A stretch of 64,000 bases of DNA from Roseomonas gilardii subsp. gilardii (GTDB lineage: Bacteria > Pseudomonadota > Alphaproteobacteria > Acetobacterales > Acetobacteraceae): assembly GCF_023078375.1 (NCBI RefSeq), contig NZ_CP095554.1:3526501-3590500 (forward strand), written 5' to 3'. This document shows, in pieces, positions 25,996-35,358 of this stretch; position 1 is the first letter of the stretch, and every line of letters starts with the position of its first letter. The translations under genes and the position numbers were made by a program. The notes beneath the pieces are model-generated. The model was given only the letters and a program-made list of their open reading frames with translations, was not told the DNA's origin and searched no databases.

Positions 25996-28704
25996 GTGTC
26001 GGCGATGGCGGCCCCCGCCCCCGGCGGCCTGGTGGTGGAGGCCATGCCCTGGGTGGCCATGGTCGTCTCGCTGCTCATGCTGGTGGGCGCCTGGGTGGGG
26101 ATCAGCGCGGTCCGTGACCTGTTGCTGGACAGCCTGCGGGCGGAGGCCAAGGTCATCGCGCAGGGCATGGCGGGGCAGGTCCAGCAGGTCCTGCGCAGCG
26201 CGGACAATGCCCTCTCCCTCCTGCAATCCAGCCTGACGGCGCAGGAATCACCGCCGGACAACGCCGCGCTGCGGCGGATCATGGGCTGCTGCGAGATGCT
26301 GCCGGGGGAGCTCGGGGTCTTCCTGCGGGACCCGCAGGGCGCCCTGATCGCCTCGACCCTCCGCTCCCCGGAGCTGGAACGCGCCCTCGGCACCCTGCCT
26401 GCCCCTCCGCCTCCCTCCTCGGCCGTGTCGCCCCCCCCGTCCCGGCTCATCCCCCTGCCACCGGACCGGCCGCCCCATTTCCTCGCGCTGCTGCGGCCGC
26501 CCGCTGCTTCCGGCCAGAACAGCGCGGGGATGATCCTGCGGGCCTCGGCACTGCTGGAATCCTTCGACGGGCTCCTGGCCCTCCACCCCTCCGCAGTCAG
26601 GCTGCAACAGCAGGGGCCGATCCAGGCCGTGCTGGCGCAGCGGGGCGATCCCGGCCTGCTGAACCGGATCGCCGGCACGCGCGACACCGCTGCGACCGGT
26701 ATGGCCACCAACCTGGCGAACTGGGGCAGGCAGGACTGGTTGACGGTCACCAGCCCGGTGCCGCCCTTCGGGGTCAGCGTCACCGTCAACCTGTCCACGG
26801 CGGATACGATGCGCCGTTGGCGGGAGATCAGCCTGGCCGGCCTGGCCGCCCTGCTGGTGCTGGCCATGGCCATGACCGGCATCTCGCTGGCCCTGCGGCG
26901 CCATGGCCGGGCGCGCGCCGCCACGGTGCGGCGGCTCGTGGAGGCGGAACGGGATCTCCGCCTCGCCCATGCCGTGGCGCGGATCGGGGAGTTCTCGCTC
27001 GATCTCGTGACGCGCCGCATCACCTGGAGCGACGGGGTGCACCGGCTGTTCCGCACCGATCCCCGGCAGCCCGTCCGCCCGCTCTCCTGGATCCTCGACC
27101 ATCTCGACCCCGAGGGCCGCAAGGATGTGCGGCAGGTCTGGCGCCGCCTGCTAGCGGAACCGGAGCGCAACCTCCGCAGCGAAAGGCGCATCCGCCGCGC
27201 CGACGGCACCACCGCCTGGTGCTGGATCGAGTTCCGCCTGCAACGCGATGCGGAGGGCCGTCCGGCCGCCATCCGCGGCGTGCTGCAGGACATCACGCGG
27301 GAGCGGGAGGCCGAGGAGCAGGTCCGCCGGCTGGCGGAGAAGGACGCCCTGACCGGCCTCGCCAACCGCTGGCGCCTGCAGACGCATCTGGAGGAAAGCC
27401 TCGACGCGGCGCGCGAGACGGGGCAGCGGGTCGGGGTGCTCTATCTGGACCTGGACGGGTTCAAGAGCATCAATGACCGCTGGGGCCACCGGGCCGGGGA
27501 CCAGTTGCTGCTGCAGGTGGCCGAGCGCATCCAGGGCGCCGTACGCCCCGGGGATCTGGTGGCGCGGCTGGGCGGGGACGAGTTCGTGGTCGTGCAGTCC
27601 GGCCTACCGGAGGATGCGGCCCGCGCCGCCGAGACGATCCAGCGCCTCGCCACCCGGCTGATCACCCTGCTGCGCCGCAGCTACGACCTCGGCGACGGGC
27701 GGGAGGGCATCGTCTCCGCCTCGGCCGGGCTCGCGCTTTTCCCGACGGATGCGGCGGATGCCAGCGGGCTGCTGGAATGCGCCGACACCGCCCTCTACCG
27801 CACCAAGCTCGCCGGGCGGAACGGCTGGTCCAGCTTCTCCTTCGAGATGGACCGCGAGATCCGCGACGCCCGCTCGCTGGAGCAGGATCTGCGGCAGGCC
27901 GTGCCGCAGGGGCAGTTGGAGCTCGCCTGGCAGCCGCAGGCGGCGCTCGATCCGCCCGGCGAAACCAGGGAAGCGGAGGCACCGCCGCGGATCGTCGGCT
28001 TCGAGGCGCTGCTGCGCTGGCGCCATCCGGAGCGCGGCCTGCTCTCCCCGGATGTCTTCATCCCTTCCGCCGAGCGTTCGGGCACCATCCTGGAGATCGG
28101 CGAATGGGTGCTCCGCACCGCCTGCGCCGAGGCCGCCCGCTGGAGCCGCCCACTCCGACTCGCGGTGAACGTGTCCCCGGTGCAGGTGCAGCAGGGGGAT
28201 CTCGTGGCCGTGGTCCACCGCGCGCTGCGCGATGCCGGCCTGCCGCCCGAACGGCTGGAGCTGGAGGTCACCGAGGGCCTGCTGCTGCGCGATGTCGGAC
28301 AGGTGCAGAGCACGCTGAGCGCGCTGCGCGCCATGGGCGTGGGGATCACCCTGGACGATTTCGGCACGGGCTATTCCTCGCTGATGACACTGCGCGCCTT
28401 CCCCTTCGGCCGGCTGAAGCTCGACCGCGGCTTCATCGCCACCATGACCGAGGATGCGACCTCCGCGGCTATCGTGCGCGGCACCCTGGCCCTGGCCCAC
28501 AGCCTCGGCCTGCCCGTCACAGCCGAGGGGGTGGAGACGGAGGAACAGAGCCGTGCCCTGCGCGCCGAGGGCTGCGAGGAGATCCAGGGCTGGCTGATCG
28601 GCCGCCCCCTGCCGATCGAACGCTGGCACTCGCTGACCGGGGCGGATTCCGGCGCGGTGCCGGAGGCGGGACCGGAAGGGACGGACGATACGGCGCCAAG
28701 TTGA
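25996..28704 (+). CDS. Sensor GGDEF-EAL protein (cyclic-di-GMP turnover)
   Basis: 902 residues. A first membrane helix at about 14-40, an extracytoplasmic sensing domain to about 270, and a second helix at about 278-300 (GLAALLVLAMAMTGISLAL). A PAS domain follows (RIGEFSLDLVTRRITWSDG to RGVLQDITRERE, about 330-440), then GGDEF with an intact active site (RLGGDEFVVV) and EAL with intact motifs (GFEALLRWRHPERG, LDDFGTGYSSL, LKLDRGFI). It may therefore make, break or do both to c-di-GMP, changing motility and biofilm behaviour. GTG 25996 and ATG 26005 are both possible starts. The MFS gene follows after 34 bases and may be co-transcribed. Confidence 0.93.
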   Translation: MSAMAAPAPGGLVVEAMPWVAMVVSLLMLVGAWVGISAVRDLLLDSLRAEAKVIAQGMAGQVQQVLRSADNALSLLQSSLTAQESPPDNAALRRIMGCCEMLPGELGVFLRDPQGALIASTLRSPELERALGTLPAPPPPSSAVSPPPSRLIPLPPDRPPHFLALLRPPAASGQNSAGMILRASALLESFDGLLALHPSAVRLQQQGPIQAVLAQRGDPGLLNRIAGTRDTAATGMATNLANWGRQDWLTVTSPVPPFGVSVTVNLSTADTMRRWREISLAGLAALLVLAMAMTGISLALRRHGRARAATVRRLVEAERDLRLAHAVARIGEFSLDLVTRRITWSDGVHRLFRTDPRQPVRPLSWILDHLDPEGRKDVRQVWRRLLAEPERNLRSERRIRRADGTTAWCWIEFRLQRDAEGRPAAIRGVLQDITREREAEEQVRRLAEKDALTGLANRWRLQTHLEESLDAARETGQRVGVLYLDLDGFKSINDRWGHRAGDQLLLQVAERIQGAVRPGDLVARLGGDEFVVVQSGLPEDAARAAETIQRLATRLITLLRRSYDLGDGREGIVSASAGLALFPTDAADASGLLECADTALYRTKLAGRNGWSSFSFEMDREIRDARSLEQDLRQAVPQGQLELAWQPQAALDPPGETREAEAPPRIVGFEALLRWRHPERGLLSPDVFIPSAERSGTILEIGEWVLRTACAEAARWSRPLRLAVNVSPVQVQQGDLVAVVHRALRDAGLPPERLELEVTEGLLLRDVGQVQSTLSALRAMGVGITLDDFGTGYSSLMTLRAFPFGRLKLDRGFIATMTEDATSAAIVRGTLALAHSLGLPVTAEGVETEEQSRALRAEGCEEIQGWLIGRPLPIERWHSLTGADSGAVPEAGPEGTDDTAPS

Positions 28705-28738
28705 CCTCGACCCTGCCCCGGCGCAGCTTGCGCGCGAC

Positions 28739-29986
28739 ATGTCCGCCCATCCGGAATCCCCGCAGGGGGAAAGCACCGCCTCCAGCCAGCCTTCCCGGGA
28801 CTGGCCCGCCATCGGCCTGATCTGCACGGGGCATTTCCTGTCGCATTTCTACATGCTCTGCCTGGCGCCGCTGTTTCCGCTGTGGCGCGATGAATTCGGC
28901 GTCTCCTACGCCACGCTCGGCCTGTCGCTGGCGCTGATGAGCGGTGTCACCGCCGCCTTGCAGACACCGGTCGGCTTCCTGGTGGACCGGCACGGCGCCC
29001 GCTCCTTCCTGGTGGGCGGCACGCTGCTGATGGCGCTCTCGATCTCCGCCATGGGATTCGCCCCGGGCTTCTGGGCGGTGCTGCTGCTGGCGCTGCTGTC
29101 GGGCATCGGCAACAGCGTGATCCATCCGGCCGACTACGCCATCCTGGCGGGCAGCGTCAGCGGCCGCCGCATGGGCCGCGCCTTCTCGCTGCACACCTTC
29201 ACCGGCAATCTCGGCTTCGCCCTGGCGCCGGTGGTGGTGCTGGCGCTGTCGGACCTCATCGGCTGGCGGGCCGCGCTGATCCTGCTCGGGCTGCTCGGCG
29301 TGCCGGTGGTGGCGGCGATCCTGTGGCAGTCCCGCATCCTGGTGGACCAGGTGAAGCCGCGGGCCACACGCGCCGCCGGACAGGCGGGCGGCAACCTGCT
29401 GCTGTCGCGGCCGATGCTGCTCTTCTTCGCCTTCTTCCTGCTCTCCTCCATGGCCACCTCCGGCATCCAGTCCTTTCTGATCCCGGTGCTGGGGCAGATC
29501 TGGGGCACGCCGCTGGAAGTCGCCTCCTGGGCGCTGACCGGATACATGATCGGCAATTCGGCCGGCGTGCTGCTGGGCGGGTGGTATGCCGACCGTTCGC
29601 GCCGGCATCTGGTCTTCGTGGTGGGCCTGACCCTGCTTTCCATGGCGCTGCTCCTCCTGCTCGGCGCCCTGCCGCTGCCGGAGATCCTGCAGCCCATCGT
29701 CGTGGTGGCCGCCGGCACGGCGCTCGGTGCCTCCCGCACCCCGCGCGACGTGATGGTGAAGGAAGCCTCGCCGCCCGGGCAGATCGGCAAGGTCTTCGGC
29801 TTCATCTCCTCCGGCCTGCCGCTGGGCAGCGCGCTGATCCCCGTGCCGGTGGGCATGCTGCTGGATGCCGGCTATGCCGTGCTGGTGCTGCCGCTGGTCG
29901 CGGTGCTGCTGGGCCTGTCGCTGCTCTGCGCCGGCGGCGGGCGCGGCGAGGTGCGCCGCGAGATCAGCGTGGTGGCGGCGGAATAG
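28739..29986 (+). CDS. MFS transporter (fosmidomycin-resistance-like)
   Basis: 415 residues with about twelve hydrophobic helices. GHFLSHFYMLCLAPLFPLWR and GVSYATLGLSLALMSGVTAA form helices one and two; PVGFLVDRHGARSFLVGG is the MFS motif A between helices two and three; GNSVIHPADYAILAGSVS is very like the Fsr subgroup (xxHPxxxA). The C-terminal half repeats the pattern (GGWYADRSRRHLVFVVG). It would export or import a small molecule across the inner membrane with protons; the substrate is unknown. It ends 16 bases from the convergent GNAT gene. Confidence 0.92.
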   Translation: MSAHPESPQGESTASSQPSRDWPAIGLICTGHFLSHFYMLCLAPLFPLWRDEFGVSYATLGLSLALMSGVTAALQTPVGFLVDRHGARSFLVGGTLLMALSISAMGFAPGFWAVLLLALLSGIGNSVIHPADYAILAGSVSGRRMGRAFSLHTFTGNLGFALAPVVVLALSDLIGWRAALILLGLLGVPVVAAILWQSRILVDQVKPRATRAAGQAGGNLLLSRPMLLFFAFFLLSSMATSGIQSFLIPVLGQIWGTPLEVASWALTGYMIGNSAGVLLGGWYADRSRRHLVFVVGLTLLSMALLLLLGALPLPEILQPIVVVAAGTALGASRTPRDVMVKEASPPGQIGKVFGFISSGLPLGSALIPVPVGMLLDAGYAVLVLPLVAVLLGLSLLCAGGGRGEVRREISVVAAE

Positions 29987-30002
29987 GGTAGGCGCCGGAA
30001 CC

Positions 30003-30485
30003 CTATAGCGGCTTCTGCCAGAACAGCGCCCGGCCGGCGGTGGGGTCCAGCACATAGGCGCCGAAGCCGGCCTTCTCATAGGCAGCCCGGGCCGCTTGGT
30101 TCCCTTCCAGCACCTCCAGCGTGATCTTGCAGCAGCCCCGCTCCCGCGCGATCCGCTCGGCCTCGGCCAGCAGCAGGCGGCTGATCCCCTGCCCCCGGAA
30201 GCGGCGGGCCACCACCACATCGTGCAGGTTCAGCAGGGGCCGGCCGGCGAAGGTGGAGAAACCTTCGAAGGCGTTCAGCAGCCCCGCCGCCTCGCCCCTG
30301 GCATAGGCCAGCAGGGTCAGGGCCTGGGGCCGCCGGGCCAGTTCCGCGGCGAGACGCTCCGCGACACCCTCCGGCAGGGGCTTGCCGCCCCCCATCGGGT
30401 CCAGGGCGTATTCCTCCATCAGGCGGGCAATCGCTCCGGCCTGGACCGGGTCTCCGTAATCCGCCCGCTCCACGGTGATGGCCAT
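30003..30485 (-). CDS. GNAT-family N-acetyltransferase
   Basis: 160 residues. VVARRFRGQGISRLLLAEAE is the acetyl-CoA pyrophosphate loop (R/Q-x-x-G-x-G/A), and KITLEVLEGNQAARAAYEKA followed by GF is the C-terminal GNAT pattern. The N-terminal half gives LLNAFEGFSTFAGRPLLNLHDV. The acceptor is unknown. The start at 30485 is preceded by GGAGAGGGG, which decides against a more upstream in-frame ATG at 30560. Confidence 0.9.
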   Translation of the reverse strand: MAITVERADYGDPVQAGAIARLMEEYALDPMGGGKPLPEGVAERLAAELARRPQALTLLAYARGEAAGLLNAFEGFSTFAGRPLLNLHDVVVARRFRGQGISRLLLAEAERIARERGCCKITLEVLEGNQAARAAYEKAGFGAYVLDPTAGRALFWQKPL

Positions 30486-30877
30486 GGGAATCCCCTCTCC
30501 GGAACAGGCAGCCATTCTCTGGCGCTGCCCGCGAGAGGCCAAGTCCCGGGGGAAAGGCATGGCGCCGGGGCGGTATCGATTCCAGCCTCTGGCTCCGGCC
30601 AGGTGCCATCATGCCATGCTGGCAACCTTGCCATGCACGAGAGGGTGTACGGGAAGACATCGCGGGCTTCGGGACCGATGCGCTCATTCCTCGGGACTGG
30701 GCATTTTCGGTTTGCGATCAATGGCCCGTCCTGGTTCCCGAGAGCTTGGCGCGCACTGGATCACATCCTCGACAGCATATTACATTTTTATCCCGAAACA
30801 GTCCATTTCTTGGTCCTCGGCTTTCCCTGTGATAGCGCGCCGGCTGATGCAAATTCCTCGCAACAGGATCTCCCTGC
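30486..30877. other. Gene-free stretch upstream of the PQQ dehydrogenase gene
   Basis: About 390 bases with no convincing coding frame. The first part is GC-rich leader of the divergent GNAT gene. An interrupted palindrome TGGCAACCTTGCCA lies at 30620-30633 and could be an operator. The last 130 bases are clearly AT-richer (including CATATTACATTTTTATCC) and likely hold the promoter of the dehydrogenase gene; no reliable -35/-10 pair could be assigned. Confidence 0.45.
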
Positions 30878-33259
30878 ATGGATGCTCCCGATAGGACACC
30901 CGGCCTCGCGGCCCGGCTCTGGCTCTATGTGCTGGGGGTCGCCCTCATCCTCGCCGGCCTCTTTCTTGGCGGCGGCGGTGCCTATCTGATCTGGCTGGGC
31001 GGCAGTTGGTACTTCCTCCTCGCCGGCCTTGCCCTGCTCGCCTCGGGCTTCCTCGTCGCGATGCGCCGCCCCGCCGGTGCCTGGATCTTCGGCTTGGTGC
31101 TCCTGGCCAGCATTCCCTGGGCCTTCTGGGAAGCGGGGCTCGATTTCTGGGCCCTGGTCTCGCGCCTCTTCGCCCTGGGCATCGCGGGGGTGCTGGTGGC
31201 GCTCACCTACCCGCTGCTGCTGCGCGCCCAGGGCCGCATTGGTGGGCGCGGCGGTTTCGCGGTGGCGGGGGTGCTGGCCCTCGCCGTGATCGCGACGGCG
31301 GTCAGCGCCTTCTCGCCGAAATCGGTGACCGCGCCAACCGAGACCGCCGCCGCGCCGCCGCCGGTCTCACCCGGACAGGCGCAGAAGGACTGGCGCCACT
31401 GGGGCAACACCACGGCGGGCACGCGCTTCGCGGCGCTCGACCAGATCACGCCGGCCAATATCGGCCAGCTCAAGGTGGCCTGGACCGCTCATACGGGCGA
31501 CCTGCCGGTGAGCAACGGGTCCGGCGCCGAGGACCAGAACACCCCGCTGCAGATCGGCGACACGCTCTATGTCTGCACCGCCTATGGCAAGGTCATCGCC
31601 CTCGACGTGGACAGCGGCGCCGAGCGCTGGCGCTTCGACCCGAAGGGCAGTTCCCCGAACTGGCAGCGCTGCCGCGGCCTCGGCTATTTCGACGCCACGA
31701 CCGACCCGTCCATCCCCGCCGCTGCGATCGCGAACGGTACCGCCACCTGCACCCGCCGCCTCTTCCTGCCGACCATCGATGCACGGCTGATCGCCATCGA
31801 TGCCGCGACCGGCCAGCCCTGCACCGGCTTCGGCCAGGCGGGCACGGTGGACCTGACCATCGGCATGGGCGAGGTGAAGCCCGGCTACTACCAGCAGACC
31901 TCCACGCCGCTGGTGGCGGGGCATCTCGTGCTGGTGGGCGGCCGCGTCGCCGACAACTACTCGACCGGCGAGCCGCCGGGCGTGGTTCGCGCCTATGACG
32001 CGATGAGCGGCGAGCTGATCTGGGCCTGGGACCCGGGCAACCCGTCGATCACAACCCTGCCGCCGGACGGCCAGACCTATACGCGTGGCACGCCGAACGT
32101 GTGGTCGGCCATGTCCTATGACCCGAAGCTGGGGCTGATCTACCTGCCCACCGGCAATGCCACGCCCGACTTCTTCGGCGGCGGGCGGACGGAGCTGGAC
32201 GACAAGTACAGCTCCTCCATCGTCGCGGTGGATGCCGCCACCGGCCGCGTGCGCTGGTCCTTCCAGACCACGCATCACGACCTGTGGGATTTCGACGTGC
32301 CGGCCCAGCCGGCGCTCTATGACATCCCCGACGGCCAGGGCGGCAGCGTGCCGGCCCTGGCGCAGGTGACCAAGCAGGGCGAGATCTTCCTGCTGAACCG
32401 GGAGACGGGCACGCCGATCGCCGAGGTGCGGAACCTCCCGGTGCCGCAGGGCCATGTGCCGGGCGAGCGCTATTCGCCGACGCAGCCCTTCTCGGTCGGC
32501 ATGCCCTCGATCGGCAACCAGACGCTGACCGAGGCCGACATGTGGGGCGCCACCCCCTTCGACCAGCTCCTCTGCCGCATCCAGTTCAAGGAGATGCGCC
32601 ACGAGGGCGTCTATACCCCGCCGGGCCTCGACCCGGCCCTGCAGTTCCCCGGCTCGCTGGGCGGGATGAACTGGGGCAGCGTGTCGATCGATCCGACCAC
32701 CAGCTACATGTTCGTCAACGACATGCGGCTGGGCCTCGCGAACTACATGATCCCGCGGGAGAAGATCCCGGCCGGGGCGAGCGGCATCGAGATGGGCGTC
32801 GTGCCGCAGGAGGGCACGCCCTTCGGCGCCATGCGCGTCCGCTTCCTGTCGCAGCTCGGCATCCCCTGCCAGAAGCCGCCCTTCGGCACGATGTCGGCGA
32901 TCGACCTGAAGACCCGCAAGCTGGTCTGGCAGGTGCCCGTCGGCACGGTGGAGGATACCGGGCCGCTGGGCCTCCGCATGGGCCTGCCGATCCCCATCGG
33001 CATGCCGACGCTGGGCCCCTCGCTGGCCACCCAGTCCGGCCTGCTCTTCTTCGCCGGGACCCAGGATTTCTACCTGCGTGCCTATGACAGCCGCACGGGC
33101 CGGGAGATCTGGAAGAGCCGCCTGCCGGTGGGCAGCCAGGGCGGGCCGATGACCTATGTCTCGCCGAAGACGGGCAAGCAGTACGTCGTCATCACCGCCG
33201 GCGGTGCCCGCCAGTCGCCGCAGCGGGGCGACTACGTGATCGCCTACGCCCTGCCCTGA
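30878..33259 (+). CDS. Membrane-bound PQQ-dependent dehydrogenase, glucose/quinate/shikimate family
   Basis: 793 residues. Five hydrophobic helices in the first 150 residues form the membrane anchor with the quinone site. A linker (TAPTETAAAPPPVSPGQ) leads to a periplasmic eight-bladed propeller starting DWRHWGNTTAGTRFAALDQI. Typical motifs are DQNTPLQIGDTLYVCTAYGK, RGTPNVWSAMSYDPKLGLIY, TTHHDLWDFDVPAQPALYDI and GTMSAIDLKTRKLVWQVPVG (PQQ tryptophan-docking blades). It oxidises a sugar or cyclic polyol in the periplasm and feeds electrons to ubiquinone. Glucose versus quinate/shikimate specificity cannot be settled from the sequence alone. No pqq biosynthesis genes are in the window. Confidence 0.93.
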   Translation: MDAPDRTPGLAARLWLYVLGVALILAGLFLGGGGAYLIWLGGSWYFLLAGLALLASGFLVAMRRPAGAWIFGLVLLASIPWAFWEAGLDFWALVSRLFALGIAGVLVALTYPLLLRAQGRIGGRGGFAVAGVLALAVIATAVSAFSPKSVTAPTETAAAPPPVSPGQAQKDWRHWGNTTAGTRFAALDQITPANIGQLKVAWTAHTGDLPVSNGSGAEDQNTPLQIGDTLYVCTAYGKVIALDVDSGAERWRFDPKGSSPNWQRCRGLGYFDATTDPSIPAAAIANGTATCTRRLFLPTIDARLIAIDAATGQPCTGFGQAGTVDLTIGMGEVKPGYYQQTSTPLVAGHLVLVGGRVADNYSTGEPPGVVRAYDAMSGELIWAWDPGNPSITTLPPDGQTYTRGTPNVWSAMSYDPKLGLIYLPTGNATPDFFGGGRTELDDKYSSSIVAVDAATGRVRWSFQTTHHDLWDFDVPAQPALYDIPDGQGGSVPALAQVTKQGEIFLLNRETGTPIAEVRNLPVPQGHVPGERYSPTQPFSVGMPSIGNQTLTEADMWGATPFDQLLCRIQFKEMRHEGVYTPPGLDPALQFPGSLGGMNWGSVSIDPTTSYMFVNDMRLGLANYMIPREKIPAGASGIEMGVVPQEGTPFGAMRVRFLSQLGIPCQKPPFGTMSAIDLKTRKLVWQVPVGTVEDTGPLGLRMGLPIPIGMPTLGPSLATQSGLLFFAGTQDFYLRAYDSRTGREIWKSRLPVGSQGGPMTYVSPKTGKQYVVITAGGARQSPQRGDYVIAYALP

Positions 33260-33266
33260 ATGGGCT

Positions 33267-33291
33267 CCAGGGAGCGGATTCCGCTCCCTGG
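33267..33291 (+). terminator. Perfect 11-pair hairpin after the PQQ dehydrogenase gene
   Basis: Arms 33267-33277 and 33281-33291 with an ATT loop, seven bases after the stop codon. There is no T tract, so termination efficiency is uncertain, but position and perfection suggest it ends the transcript. Confidence 0.6.
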
Positions 33292-33353
33292 CAGGGGGCC
33301 AGGGCGGGTTCTCCGCCCGGCCTCGCAGGTTGCCGCATGGCCCCCGGGAGGGA

Positions 33354-33641
33354 TCAGGCCAGTCCGCTCCGCATGCTTCCCATGGCGGCCCGGATGCGCG
33401 TCCATTCCAGGACGGCAGCCTCGGTGAAGGCCTCGGCGCAATCCACCACCTCGGGCGGCGTGCAGCCCAGCGCCTCGGCCAGATGTCCCCGGACCCCGAC
33501 CATGGCCTGGGCGAGAGCCTTCGTCATCTCCCCCCGGCCCATGTCCGACAGGATTTCCTGGGCAAATCTCACGCCGCCTTCGCGGGACGCCTGCAGCGTC
33601 TCCCGGTAGAAGCGGGCTCTCTCCTTGCTGTCCTGCGCCAT
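33354..33641 (-). CDS. Small helical hypothetical protein
   Basis: 95 residues starting MAQDSKERARFYRETLQASR, predicted mostly helical (FAQEILSDMGRGEMTKALAQ, VVDCAEAFTEAAVLEWTRIR), with no membrane segment or signal. I do not recognise the family; the pattern of a short soluble all-helical protein with Arg/Glu pairs is compatible with a regulator or chaperone-like protein. An in-frame codon further upstream (33725) would add residues of poor composition. It stands alone between the PQQ dehydrogenase and DctA. Confidence 0.6.
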   Translation of the reverse strand: MAQDSKERARFYRETLQASREGGVRFAQEILSDMGRGEMTKALAQAMVGVRGHLAEALGCTPPEVVDCAEAFTEAAVLEWTRIRAAMGSMRSGLA

Positions 33642-33780
33642 TCCATCCTTGTCCGAGCGGGTCTGGATCGCCCTTCTCACCGGAAAATAGCTAAACAAGG
33701 GTGGCGGGGCTGCGTTTCCGGACACAATGTGGCGGAAAGAGGATTTCTCCGGTCCGGATCAAATCCCCGGAAGGATACGC

Positions 33781-33812
33781 GAAGGGCCGCCGGATGTCCC
33801 CGGCGGCCCTTC
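33781..33812 (-). terminator. 13-pair hairpin downstream of dctA
   Basis: Perfect arms 33781-33793 and 33800-33812 with a six-base loop, 70 bases past the dctA stop. No T tract is next to it on the minus strand. It separates dctA from the co-directional small hypothetical gene. Confidence 0.5.
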
Positions 33813-33881
33813 GTCGTGGAGGGAGGCCCGGGCCGGCACGGTGGCACCCGCGCCATGGCGGGGGTGCCGAGCCGGCTGCCC

Positions 33882-35216
33882 TCACTCCGCCGGGCGGCGC
33901 ATCCCATCGCGGTCCGGCAGCGGCACGGTCTCGCGCTCCTCCGTCCCGATACCCGCGATAGGGACACCATGCAGGGCCTGGCGCAGCCGCACCGGGTCCA
34001 GTTCGCCCTCCCAGCGGCTGACCGCGACACAGGCCACGCCATTGCCGACAAGGTTGGTCAGGGCGCGAACCTCGCTCATGAACTTGTCGATGCCCACCAG
34101 CACGGCGAGCGCCTGGATGGGAATGTCCGGGATGACCGACAGCGTGGCCGCCAGGGTGATGAAGCCCGCGCCGGTCACGCCCGAGGCGCCCTTGGAGGTC
34201 AGCATCGCCACCAGCAGGATGGTCAGCTCCTGCCCCCAGCTCAGATGGGTGTTGGTGGCATTGGCCAGGAACATCGTGGCCAGCGTCATGTAGATGTTGG
34301 TGCCGTCGAGGTTGAAGCTGTAGCCGAGCGGCACGGTGATGCCGACCACCTTCGGCGGGCAGCCCAGCGCCTCCATCTTGCGCATGATCTGCGGCAGCAC
34401 GCTCTCGCTGCTGGAGGTGCCGAGGACGATCAGCAGTTCCTCGCGGATGTAGTTGATGAAGCGCAGGATCGAGAAGCCGCAGAGCCAGCCGACGAAGCCC
34501 AGCACGATCAGCACGAAGAGCGCCGAGGTGATGTAGAAGGTCCCCACCAGCTCGCCCAGTTGCAGCAGCGAGCGGATGCCATAGGCGCCGATGGTGAAGG
34601 CCATGGCGCCGAAGGCGCCGATCGGCGCCACCTTCACCACGATCGCGACGATGCCGAAGAAGACGCGCGCCATGCCGTCGATGGCGCCGGCGGTGGGCGT
34701 ACGGATGCGTTCCGGCAGGGCGTTGATGGCGAAGCCGGTCAGCACGGCCAGCAGCAGCACCTGCAACAGGTCGCCATTGGCGAAGGCGCCGATGAAGGTG
34801 TCGGGGATGATCGCCATCAGATGCGCCGCGACGCTGTCCTTGGCCGCCTGCTGGGCATAGGCCTGGATGGCACTGGCGTTGAGCTGCGCCGGGTCGATGT
34901 CGAAACCGCTGCCGGTGCCGAAAATCTTGGCCACGAAAAGGCCGATCACCAGGGCGAAGGTCGAGATCACCTCGAAGTAGAACAGCGCCTTGATACCGAC
35001 GCGGCCCACCGAGCGCGCGTCGTTCACCGAGGCGATGCCATGCACCACGGTGCAGAAGACCACCGGGGCGATCACCAGCTTGATCAGCTTCACGAAGCCG
35101 TCGCCCAGCGGCTTCATCGCCGCACCCGTCTGCGGCCAGAGGGCGCCGACCACCACGCCAAGCACGATGGCGATGAGGACCTGCACGTAGAGAAGGGACA
35201 ACCAGCGCCTGAGCAT
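33882..35216 (-). CDS. dctA: C4-dicarboxylate:cation symporter
   Basis: 444 residues of the DAACS family. [40 protein letters not shown] and [19 protein letters not shown] are the N-terminal helices; [20 protein letters not shown] is the serine-rich re-entrant loop; [20 protein letters not shown] is the substrate and Na+/H+ site, followed by [20 protein letters not shown]. DctA imports succinate, fumarate and malate, and aspartate in some species. I use ATG 35216; a TTG at 35225 is nearer to GGAG and would add three residues. Often controlled by a DctBD two-component system, which is not in this window. Confidence 0.95.
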   Translation of the reverse strand: MLRRWLSLLYVQVLIAIVLGVVVGALWPQTGAAMKPLGDGFVKLIKLVIAPVVFCTVVHGIASVNDARSVGRVGIKALFYFEVISTFALVIGLFVAKIFGTGSGFDIDPAQLNASAIQAYAQQAAKDSVAAHLMAIIPDTFIGAFANGDLLQVLLLAVLTGFAINALPERIRTPTAGAIDGMARVFFGIVAIVVKVAPIGAFGAMAFTIGAYGIRSLLQLGELVGTFYITSALFVLIVLGFVGWLCGFSILRFINYIREELLIVLGTSSSESVLPQIMRKMEALGCPPKVVGITVPLGYSFNLDGTNIYMTLATMFLANATNTHLSWGQELTILLVAMLTSKGASGVTGAGFITLAATLSVIPDIPIQALAVLVGIDKFMSEVRALTNLVGNGVACVAVSRWEGELDPVRLRQALHGVPIAGIGTEERETVPLPDRDGMRRPAE

Positions 35217-35298
35217 GGGCGGCAAATCTCCGAGAGTCCGTCCCGGCCGGAACGAAGAACGGCCTCCGGAGAAGCGACCGGGCTGCTGACGCCCATGA

Positions 35299-35330
35299 TA
35301 TATAGAGGAGTGCCGGGCGTTTCCTGTCCG
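35299..35330 (-). promoter_or_regulatory. Candidate promoter of dctA
   Basis: On the minus strand CGGACA (35325-35330) and TCTATA (35301-35306) are separated by 18 bases, followed by dctA's start about 85 bases on. The TATA-containing block stands out in GC-rich surroundings. Four of six bases match each consensus box, so this is only a candidate. Confidence 0.3.
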
Positions 35331-35358
35331 CCCGGTTACCGTGATTCCATCTGCCGGC

